Assembly (NCBI RefSeq): GCF_001949145.1
Contig: NW_019091367.1
Span: 212,035 to 276,034, forward strand
From: Acanthaster planci
Lineage: Eukaryota > Echinodermata > Asteroidea > Valvatida > Acanthasteridae
Direction: 5' to 3'
Length of the DNA: 64,000 nucleotides
Part shown: positions 38,301-46,106 of the stretch, in pieces
Numbering within the stretch: position 1 is the stretch's first letter
Layout: each line of letters opens with the position of its first letter
The notes under the pieces: model-generated
Told to the model about the DNA's origin: nothing
Databases searched by the model: none
What the model saw: only the letters and a program-made list of their open reading frames with translations
Position numbers and translations under genes: made by a program

Positions 38301-38437
38301 TTTCAGGTGAAGACTTCGAGCAGGAGGAGCGGTATATCAGAGCTCCGAGACACAACCATAAGGAACTGGTTTTTATCGATACCACAGCAAGAGTAAAGAT
38401 CCCAACTTCTAACCCTAAGCACAATTCAGTTGGCTGA
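17391..38437 (+). CDS. Single-pass EMI-domain receptor with tyrosine-motif tail
   Basis: Five exons, 17391-17557, 29932-30101, 31867-31983, 32911-33280 and 37309-38437 (TGA), have AG/GT borders and compatible phases, giving 650 residues. Residues 1-38 look like a signal peptide with hydrophobic core VLATLLVCLGLAGLA. Residues 50-146 form an EMI domain with cysteines 51, 78, 86, 105, 133, 134 and 144, ending FVCCSGYSRVGNVCVP; N107 is a sequon. A Thr/Pro/Ser stalk (152-229) leads to a membrane helix (about 232-254) with a basic, Cys-Cys juxtamembrane segment. The 390-residue tail has two PPPP runs and tyrosines in EPIYDV, SYTSL, AYVNV, VYVTL, GYCAL, GYDKL and EYAVP contexts. EMI domains occur in extracellular-matrix and engulfment receptors (EMILIN, MEGF10/Draper); here no EGF repeats follow. 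Role in adhesion, clearance or signalling is inference. Exon 5 uses the TGCAG acceptor at 37308, not the one at 37301, because only it keeps phase. Unseen extra exons are possible. Confidence 0.85.
18040..19450 (-). pseudogene. Decayed RAG1/Transib-like transposable-element ORF
   Basis: Minus-strand coding remnant in several frames with multiple stops. In order it reads: a Cys-rich part with VLSCQKCMDLLFQYHG; FTAGEALSLMIETGMTKQS; KWAFGGSSGLSEYTQKF (18586-18640); IFCTTLVSL; KSSMKCYICGTTPKQFDDM (about 18245-18290); and LSPLHKWIRCAE (about 18160-18192). From memory, this order (W-x-D/G-G-SSG, CYICG, LSxLHxWIR-x-x-E) recurs in RAG1-like, N-RAG-TP or Transib/Chapaev-related proteins of invertebrates, and partly parallels the RAG1 core. 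The exact family name is uncertain. The expected FDG aspartate reads as Gly here. It lies inside intron 1 of the EMI receptor gene, antisense to it. I found no terminal inverted repeats. Confidence 0.6.
19605..25422. other. EMI receptor intron 1, middle part
   Basis: Apart from the hairpin-forming repeat at 21655-21732 I recognise no genes or bounded elements. Open frames of about 60-110 codons occur at the frequency expected by chance. Confidence 0.45.
21655..21732. repeat. Palindromic acgaatctac repeat cluster
   Basis: The word acgaatctaca recurs in direct and inverted form. The arm gtagattatttttacgaatc (21655-21674) pairs imperfectly with gattcgtaagaaatctac (21713-21730), and acgaatctaca is repeated between them. 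The DNA or RNA could fold into a short hairpin. It may be a tiny foldback element. Confidence 0.6.
25423..25690 (+). mobile_element. tRNA-derived SINE
   Basis: A tRNA-like head has an A-box-like tgtggttagga (25436-25446) and a good B box ggttcgaatcc (25477-25487), 31 bp apart, as in pol III internal promoters. It is followed by a tRNA-unrelated body (cctaggagtgaatgg..). The head does not fold as a complete functional tRNA by eye, so I call a SINE rather than a tRNA gene. Confidence 0.6.
25771..25910. mobile_element. Tc1/mariner-type MITE
   Basis: A 140-bp element flanked by TA dinucleotides (25769-25770 and 25911-25912). The inverted ends are actcaaaaaaagttaaggac and its near complement gtcttcaactttttttgagt. 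Size, A-rich TIR and TA target site fit a mariner-derived nonautonomous copy. Confidence 0.8.
25913..29931. other. EMI receptor intron 1, last part
   Basis: No gene or element recognised. A 143-codon open frame at 28524-28955 has no recognisable family and no splice support, so it is not called as a gene. Confidence 0.45.
31146..31460 (+). repeat. TIR-type dispersed repeat, copy at 31 kb
   Basis: The left part cattgtgggtgaaaggtggg is inverted near the right end as cttttcacccacaag. In between lie gcactattgctagaacatc, tatcaagcacacgacg and ctgcattttttcaagcttcc. These same blocks occur in reverse order on the opposite strand at 43170-43440, so this is a dispersed inverted-repeat element in intron 2 of the EMI gene. 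Confidence 0.65.
33281..34429. other. EMI receptor intron 4, first part
   Basis: AT-rich intron sequence with no recognisable gene or element. The rest of the intron up to 37308 is similarly plain apart from the SINE-like and foldback elements listed separately. Confidence 0.4.
34430..34600 (+). mobile_element. SINE-like element with tRNA B box
   Basis: Contains a B-box-like ggttcgaagcc (34486-34496) and an upstream tRNA-like stretch (tggtgcacgattagtaagga). An A box is not convincing. The downstream body differs from the 25.4-kb SINE. It is probably a worn SINE. Confidence 0.4.
35011..35282. mobile_element. Foldback element with about 100-bp arms
   Basis: The left arm runs from acccgatccaactac through aggcctgtgcagcaaaatg to tgatgcaatacagtaggca. 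It is matched by the complement of the right arm, which includes tgcccactgaattgcatca, cattttgctgcacaggcct (one base different) and gtagtcggataggat. The spacer also holds two inverted cttataagt words. There is no room for a transposase. It is a nonautonomous foldback or MITE in intron 4 of the EMI gene. Confidence 0.8.
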
Positions 38438-38796
38438 AAACAATCCACCAGCCATCGAGTGTCAAAGGCCTCAGCGGTGTTGAATGAGCCGAAAATGTGG
38501 AATTGCTTGATGTGTTCTAAGATCGTTTCGCGTGACTCGAATGTACGAATCATACGATGACGTCACAAAGCAAGCAAACCGTTGGCTGAGCGGAGCACTG
38601 TGATTGATTGTGCAACGCAGTAAATAATGAGCGCAAAACAACAAACTGCCCACATATGACGGCATTGTAAATTTACCAGATACTTTCAAGATGCCAATGT
38701 TCTATATGGCGCACTTAAGGAGTAGTCCCCCTGATTACCCTTAATAGTGCTGATGATGGTAACTGCATTTTTATAAGTGCAACTGTACAAATGTGA

Positions 38797-38802
38797 ATTA
38801 AA
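38797..38802 (+). terminator. Candidate polyadenylation signal, EMI receptor gene
   Basis: ATTAAA, 360 bp after the stop codon, followed by a T/G-rich stretch (tgtattttgtctctttgc). It is the most plausible signal close to the stop, but not proven. Confidence 0.35.
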
Positions 38803-39140
38803 TACATGTATTTTGTCTCTTTGCATTTTTCTACTCAAATATTAACATTGTATTTTGTGATTTTAAACAGATTTTTCTAAAATAGGCCAGCCGATATTCC
38901 ACATCTGATCCATGAAAGTAACTGAAATACAGAGCCTCGGAGAATTCTTATAAAACATGTTGTGAGTTTTGATTACTCACTTTCAGGGTCAATATAAAAT
39001 GGTAACTTTTGTGCAGAAAAGTACCCGTATGTATAAAAGTCACCTAATTTATTAAGTAAACTCGAAATTTCAACATGGCCGAAACGGTTTCTCTGTTTTA
39101 CCAAAATCGTCTGTGTACAATGCAGTGCTGTTTTTCATTA

Positions 39141-39785
39141 TACAGGGTGTCCACATAAAAAGTTTAAGAACTTTAAGAACGCATTCTTGAAAACAAGGAA
39201 GGTACTTAAATCAGTCTTATCTGCTTTGTTTTCGCTACTTACCCCATCAATTTAATGTGCTAAGTCCTCCACATGGCAACCATTCCTGTCAAGGCACATC
39301 TGACATCTTTGTAATATGTCCCTTACTGCTCGTCTGATCATTTCAAGGTCTTGACGGAGATTATTGACTTCTTCCACTATTTTTGCACATTAACTCCTGA
39401 ACATTAGCTGAGGGTGTAGCGAAAAGTTTGTTCTGCAGGTAATGCCATAAAAAGAAATTGCCTTCACCCCACATGCCTGACTTTTGTTATCAATATGCAA
39501 CTTCTCACAGTTCTTAAAGCAAAGGCATTTGGTATTCTGCACACTTGCATGGTTGAGCCTGGTTTATGAAATGTACAAACTCGTCGCATTGCCGTTTTCA
39601 GTACCCGTAACACCGGTCTAGTTTGTTCACTCATCTGTATCAATAACGCCACAAGCTGTATAGCACTGCAAAGAGGACATTCTGCCCTTTCTAGAGATAT
39701 TTTTCTCTTTCCCATAGGCCTATTTAAAGCAGTTTTGCTATTACAGTAATTTTATCTGGGAATACGTTTTAGGTGGACACCCTGT
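39141..39785 (-). mobile_element. Deleted mariner-family transposon
   Basis: The ends tacagggtgtccac (39141-39154) and gtggacaccctgta (39772-39785) are perfect inverted repeats with the CAGGGTGTCC motif common in mariner/IS630 elements, and TA at both edges. Inside, the minus strand keeps a piece resembling a transposase C-terminus, VNNLRQDLEMIRRAVRDILQ then CLDRNGCHVEDL. The upstream part (39464-39715) is unclear. At 645 bp it is internally deleted and not functional. Confidence 0.7.
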
Positions 39786-40109
39786 AAATAATAGTATTGT
39801 AAACCAAAATGCATGGTCCATTTTTCGTTATACTGAGCAATCATGAATAACTAAGCAGGAATACACGTAAAGCAAATGCTATAAGATGGTGTGTAGAATG
39901 CGGAATTACAATGAATCGGTAATTAAACTTCTATTTTTGGTAAGCAGAAACACAAAATTTGATAACTTGCATATTCCTTCTTTGAGTTCAATCTCAAAGT
40001 CTTTGATATTTCCCCATAATGACAAGTAGGAGGTTTCCTTGAAAAAAAAACAATAACCAGTCTTAGGTTCGGAGCAGGTAGGGATCCGAGAAGAACGAAC
40101 TGACAATCT

Positions 40110-43010
40110 AAGTGCGCAGTCTGGGTAGACGTGGAATGAAGAACGACGTTTGACTAATGCCAGGGGGTCATGGTGCGCCCTCTACTCAACTGGCCTTTTG
40201 TCGATGGAATTTAAAGCTGGCTGCAGGCTGCCAATCGAGTTTACAAACAAATGCGTCCGATTACTTCCACCATGCTTACTCGTGCAAGCACAACTTGGGG
40301 AAATATCCCATAATGCAATGCAAAAATATGACGGCATAGTTTAGCGATGTAGAAGAAAGTCTATACCGTTATAAATGTATCAGAAAAACTGTTACATGTA
40401 GACACACATTGGCTTAAGTTGAGTAAATTCAAACGAAGGGCATATGCATCTGGATGTCCGCTGCTTTCAAATTCGTGGTTCAAATTTAATCTCTGTATGA
40501 TCGGAGCACCTCGAGTAAACCGAATTGTGGACTGGTTTCCGTCCCTATTGTTAGAGGGATCGGTAGCTAGCTGTGGTTTAACGTGTGCGATTAGCCCTGT
40601 TAATTTGGATGCTGAATAAGTTTTTGTCAGGCCAAATAGCAATGCAGGGAACACCTCTATCGATATCCCCAAATTACGTACGGAGTGCGCTTGAGCGTAG
40701 AAGCGTGACGACCGTACACTTGATAAGTGGCCTGTCTGCTGCAAACTCTTGGTGGCGCGCTTTAGGCCTGTGAATCGCCCGTCGTAGCCGTGTTTGCTTT
40801 ACCTGCAGTTCATCAAAGCAAGCCGTTATTCCCCTGATGAAGTAGACTTGAATCAAGTCGAATTAACGTTGCCCGGCCCCAGCCAGCCATCCCTTCACTG
40901 TACATTAGTCGGGCTCGAAGGTGTCCACGTTTGACAGCTTTTCCGCGATATCTTCTGTCAACGTTAAAAATTGTACAACGTGTGTCACCATACGGTAATA
41001 AGTGGACACAAGAGGGCGCAAAGGAAGTCAAAGAGCGATTGACGCCCCGCGGCCTCTGTGTCCAAAGCATAAAGGTGGACAACGTCACGGAGGGTCCCAA
41101 TTTTAGTCAAGTTTACTGATAAAGGTGCTTCGCACCGAAATCTTGGGATGTCTCATTTCGTGAGCAACGCATCTATTTTTCCTGATTCTTCTATGTGCTA
41201 CAGTACTGAGCTGTACATCAATTTGTTGATCATTTTTACAATGACGCTGACTGGCTATTCAGAATGAATATGCGTTAATATAAGTGAATAGCACACGTAT
41301 TTAAAAAGCCCACACGATCGAACACCCACACCCACGTCACCCTCACGTAAATTTTTGTCGCGTGACCTGATTAAATCTTCCTATAGAGGATTTATGATGG
41401 TCAACGTTCAGTTTACACAGATGTGCGCGGTAACGCGAGTGCCTTGGAAGTCTTTCAACATTCTGGCCAACATGAAATCGCCAGTAGAAACACACAGATT
41501 CGGAAAAATGCTCGCGCCTCCACGAACATGTTTCAATTCCTGAAATGTCTTTGCCCATCATGTTACGCCTCCCGAAAAACTTCCATACCAGGGGTTGAGA
41601 GCGCGCAATGTAGGATGGGAACATGGCGCGGCAAAATCGTACCCATGGGAATGAGGTTCGGCATCGCATAAATTTGCTTGGTGCACGCAAAGGCCGATTC
41701 ATACTTCATGCGCATGTGAAAGCGAACCACGGAAAAAGGTTCATACTTCACGCGAAAAGCGAAAACAAATCTGAATTTATGACGTCAGATCAAATACTCG
41801 CGTTTACGAACTCGCAAACTTTGAGTTTAACACCTTTCAACTTGAGCGAAATTTCGTGGCCAATTTTTCGTGACGTCCAATTTGCTTCGCTGTCGCGTTC
41901 TCCTCAAGTCTACACCACACTTAACTTACTTTCACTGCCCGAATTTGAGCACAATGTGCTCTCAAAATACAGTCTCATTTTTTTGTCATGCCACATCCTT
42001 CTTTCAGATGCTGCAACAAAGTGCATAGAAGATATTTTTCACGTTATCGTGGTCTATGCGTTTTTATGTTTTGGTTCTTGCCCATGCAGGCATGGTGTAT
42101 CTCAAATAAATGATTTTCCACTCAGCTATACAGTTGCTGTCCACTGTCGATCATGAAATGGGCGCCAAATATATATATTCGAAACTTGTTGAGGCCCGAG
42201 TCTAGGACTTGGTTCTATGAATACTGGACTTCCGAAGACGCCGGCAAAAAAATGAGCCTTAACGTTATGAGAATTAATGAAGTGAATCTGCGCGATGCGA
42301 CCTGATAGAACAGCGGCGTTCTTCCTGTTTCTGAGTGAGGGAACTGGGTCAACATAAAAGGATGGTACCCGTTATGTGGCCTTTATTTGGATGCAAATAA
42401 AGGACTTGCCCTTCCAGCTGTGACATCAGGCTCAAAGCATTCAATGATCCCTCACGAGCCTTGTATTGCTTGAAACGGCGGTCTCTCCTTATGGTTCCAA
42501 TGTAGAGTCAGACTACAGTCTTTAATTGCAAGCCAGCTGAGGTCTACTTCATGACGCCGCCATGAAAAGAATATTGCAAAACAATATTTTGTAGCAAACA
42601 TAATCGTCGTGCATTGCCTGATATTTTGGCGGTCATGCCTTTTATTGCTGCGAAGTAGTAGCAACTCCCATTTGGTGCCTACTTGGATTCGTGTTCCAAT
42701 CTTTACTCATGCTTCACTCTTCGGTCTGGCTTTAGTGTCTAATGAAGGATTGTGTGCCAAAGGCCCGGGGGTCTCATTCTCCTAGCAAGTTGAAAGAAGT
42801 AAACAAATTGGTAAGTGTATTGTCACTTTAATGAACTTTGTTTGATAAGTCTGTAACCGTGCGCTAATGTGAGCCTTTTTATTCTTGAATATCACACGAC
42901 AATGTGTCCACGGTGGATAGCAACGTTGAAAACTCTGGCGGCTTCCTATGCCGTCGGGTAAGCGACTGACAAGACCATCATAGTGATTGCTTTCGTAGAC
43001 ACCCTTTGTC
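40110..43010 (-). pseudogene. Decayed partial tandem copy of the STPGR gene
   Basis: Three exon-like blocks match the last three exons of the intact gene at 46.1-47.4 kb, in the same order and strand. The block near 42895-43010 matches the 47298-47402 exon (YESNHYDGLVSRLPDG against PGANHYDIRVSHRPDG) but has lost the PG motif, carries a deletion and has no donor site. The block near 42715-42800 matches 46889-46984 (NETPGPLAHNPSLDT against NENPGPTAYNPPLDT) and runs into a stop. The block near 40110-40245 matches the terminal exon (QPALNSI.., DPLALVKRRSSFHVYPD) and contains an internal TAG. The other exons of the parent were not found, so the duplication was partial or the rest is gone. Repeats have inserted between blocks. 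Confidence 0.75.
41689..41902 (+). repeat. Dispersed repeat, AAAGGCCGATTCA family, copy 2
   Basis: Starts aaaggccgattcatacttc and shares gtcagatcaaa, gaactcgcaaac and gtgacgtccaatttgctt with copy 1 at 8854-9012. It has inserted between two exon remnants of the decayed STPGR copy. A 177-codon open frame across it is a by-product of the repeat. Confidence 0.65.
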
Positions 43011-43169
43011 ACGCTGGCACGGCCATCTGTTGGCTTAACTTGTGAATGAAGTACTTGTACCATTGCAGCGCGTGTATACCTCCGATCTTGCGGCTCATGA
43101 CCAATATGCTGAGGAATTTTCTGGACTGTTTGGTGATTAATAGACCTAAAACATAATGTCGTTTGGGAA

Positions 43170-43440
43170 TAGAAATAAAAGATGGCGGACACGATTGTCG
43201 GTCATGCGAGGCTTGCGAACCTTCAGTCTTGTGGAAGCTTGAAAAAATGCAGCTGTGGCGTTTTGTCGTGTGCTTGATACACAGTGGCACAAAACAATTC
43301 TTCTCAATCTCTGAATCTTTTTGACAAGTTTTCATGCGCACGATGTTCTAGCAATAGTGCGCGTACTGTAGTCCCCACCTTTCACCCTCAATGTTCTACG
43401 GTAAGCATTGCGTTACATTATTAGATTAAAGGTCTGTTGA
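43170..43440 (-). repeat. TIR-type dispersed repeat, copy at 43 kb
   Basis: Inverted relative to the 31146-31460 copy. Shared blocks on the minus strand include ggtgaaaggtggggac, gcactattgctagaacatc, atcaagcacacgac and gcattttttcaagcttcc. Confidence 0.65.
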
Positions 43441-44964
43441 CATGGCACACTTGGCTACATGTATGAAATTGTTATCCTTTTTGATGGAGAGAATTACAAA
43501 TAGACGGCATTGTAATTGACATTCATCCCGAATTGATGCTCATTTTAAATTATTCTTGTTTAAATTTCAAATACCACAAAATTCATTTGAATAAAAATAC
43601 AGCTGGTGAATAAATTTCAAAAACGCCTTCAAAAATCACTTCCCAATAAAAACCTGTAGGCTGATAATTTTAAGAAAAATTGAGATATGAATTCTTACTA
43701 TTCGTCAGTTCTTGCTTTGTTCGGAATCACAGTTACCTCTGCCTAAACCCTAATGAAGGTGTATATTAGCCTGTGTGAAGTAGCCGTCTGAAGTAGTCCA
43801 GGCTCAAAGACCTTCCAGTAGTTCATTCTACGACATGACCCATCACTAAACGAACCGCTACATTTTGAAGTAGATAAATTTTGAGCAAGCACAAAAATAC
43901 TGATAAAATACGTTTCTTTCTGATAATTTTCAATAGAAAGATCAATTGTACACTAAATAAAAGGAGGGGGTCATGTATACGATCCGACGGAGGCCGAGGT
44001 CGTTGAAACATCCAAGCGCGAGCCCTAACCGATGTGGGGAATGGCAGAAGGGCGGGGTGATTGCTGTCAAGTTTTTCCCTATTAAATGATTAGGATCAAT
44101 ATAGAACCTATGCTGTAGAAGAGCCCCGAGGTACCGATTTCCCCTGACCTACACTTTCTCCTTATTTTTTCCTCCATCCAGTCTCACCCCTTCATGGTAC
44201 GGATTATAGTAACAACAACACAGCAAAAATGATGGTCAAGCCATTCTCTAAATCTAAAGGTCGCGCATCAGCTGAATATAATGTTTACTGACCTAGCTAG
44301 CCTGAGTAAAACTTGTCATACGCGTAAACCAAATTGTTGACTTTCTGTACGCTTCTTATCACCATTGGTTCCTGTCCTAGGAGAATCCTTGGAATAATCA
44401 GGCACACTTGCTACTTTAAGCAGAAACCACAACAGAGGAGATTTTCGTAGATGGGTCAGTCCGTCCACCAACTCTTGCTATAATGGACACAGAGGTATCC
44501 ATGCAAGCAAATTCCAGTTTGATCACACATCTCTATGTCGCAGTAAAGGAGGTCGAAGGCATGACATTGCACTTCTTCGTATCAGTGAATATATGGAACA
44601 GTTTGAGACGAGATCTGACAGGAATGGCATTTCCTATGCACCTTACGGCGACAATGCTCATCCTCGTCGATGTCACCTGATTAGTCCTTTCAACCAAATG
44701 AATTTGAATTGTTTCAACAAAGACGTTTGGCAGCAATGTAGGCCTACTAAGAAAGCCAAGTGAACGTCTAAGTGCACCACTTGCAGGGACTCGACTGCAG
44801 CTCTTAAAATAGGTTGAGTAAAGGATGTGATCTTTGTCCATGTTTTTGGGACTTGTGTTAACCGGGACTTAGGCTCGATCAACACAACATGAGCCTATGG
44901 CGGGTCAAACTACATTTCGCATTGCTGGACGCTTAATTAACAGGTAGAAAAATCAACGAAAGGA

Positions 44965-45140
44965 AGGGGGCGACGTCTAGGCAGAAAAAGATGCAACAAG
45001 GAAAGGACCTAAGACAGCACGACGCGACGGGCGACGCATCGCGTTTGTACAAACGAAATGGCAAGAAGGCGACGGTTCGACCTAACGGCTCGACACAAGG
45101 GAGCCGTCGTGCCGTCGCGTCGTCTGGTTGCGTCGCCTGG
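44965..45140. repeat. CpG-rich inverted repeat
   Basis: Words cacgacgcgacggg (45017-45030) and ccgtcgcgtcgtc (45111-45123) are inverted to each other, as are gggcgacg near the left side and cgtcgcctgg at the right end. GC content is well above the surroundings. It is probably a small MITE; the ends are not exact. Confidence 0.45.
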
Positions 45141-45296
45141 AGGGAGGCAAGAGAGAGAGAGTGAGAGAAATGTTTTTCGTAAATAGTGCACCATACACCA
45201 TAGCTTTGCGAGTCCAGATTTTTCGCTCCGCGTCAAATGCGCATAGACTTGCGCACCTATATGCCATGCGTGAGTACCAAAGGACCTTCGGTTTGA

Positions 45297-45400
45297 TTTC
45301 AAACACGCCCTCTTTTTCTCCTACTCGGAGCGGATACACACTTAGTAAAGGTGCTTCCGTTGCTAAGAAAATAACGCCCTCTCTTGATCCAGATTGTGCA
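45297..45400 (-). repeat. Dispersed repeat, CTGGACCAAGAG family, inverted copy
   Basis: On the minus strand it reads ctggatcaagagagggcg, then ttcttagcaacggaagcacc, the same order as the 53-kb copies. Confidence 0.6.
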
Positions 45401-46106
45401 TTTTGTTTCTCCCCGGGCATGCATTGTCATTGTTCTCAATTATTGGTGAAAGGGTATTGTGTCTGATTAACTGACCTCACAGGATTATCGATGGAAAAAA
45501 TGTTGAGAATAATAATTATCTCATTTTGGGGCAGTATTTTTATGACTTGGCTGCATTTATTTGGAATGGGTTTTCATTTTTCTCTTTGTTTTGGGAAAAT
45601 ATTTCTTTTATTGCCAAGGATAACTGAGGTATGGCCACTTCTTACGGTGAGTTAACTTTATCATTAAATTGACTTTTGAGACTGAGGATTCAACAAGGTC
45701 TGGCCAGAGAATCGGGATATCTGACTTGAGAGGACTCCAGCAGATTGCCCTATTATACCACGAGCCTATGATCTTGGCCGGCCATGGACAGTTCGAGTAG
45801 AGTTGCGTGTAATTTCAAGCCACAACCAAGTGATTCAGAGGCGGCCTAAGGTTATATTGTATGGCCTAGGAGATGACATTTCATGAATTGCTAAAGTAAT
45901 TAGATAGGTGATTTGCGCCATGTTTCAAAGATAAAAACACAAATACAAGAAAATAATACTAAAATCTAATTAATAATACATGTGTAAATTTATAAAAACG
46001 TGTCGGCATTTTCGATGAGGAGGGTAAAAGACCCTTCTTCCTTTTCATGATCAAACATCATACAATTATAGATCTGTAGTCGTTACATCAATCAGGTAGG
46101 GAACAG

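Larger units (their letters stand above)
43441..46106. other. Region downstream of the STPGR gene
   Basis: No gene recognised. It holds a CpG-rich inverted repeat (44965-45140) and one copy of the CTGGACCAAGAG repeat. A minus-strand AATAAA near 45607-45612 could serve the STPGR gene, about 500 bp past its stop, but this is weak. Confidence 0.4.

Noticed and set aside
41623-42156. 177-codon + strand frame
   Set aside because: It runs through a dispersed repeat that also occurs at 8.9 kb; the protein has no family resemblance.
44483-44841. Overlapping frames on both strands, about 65 and 102 codons
   Set aside because: No family resemblance or exon borders on either strand.
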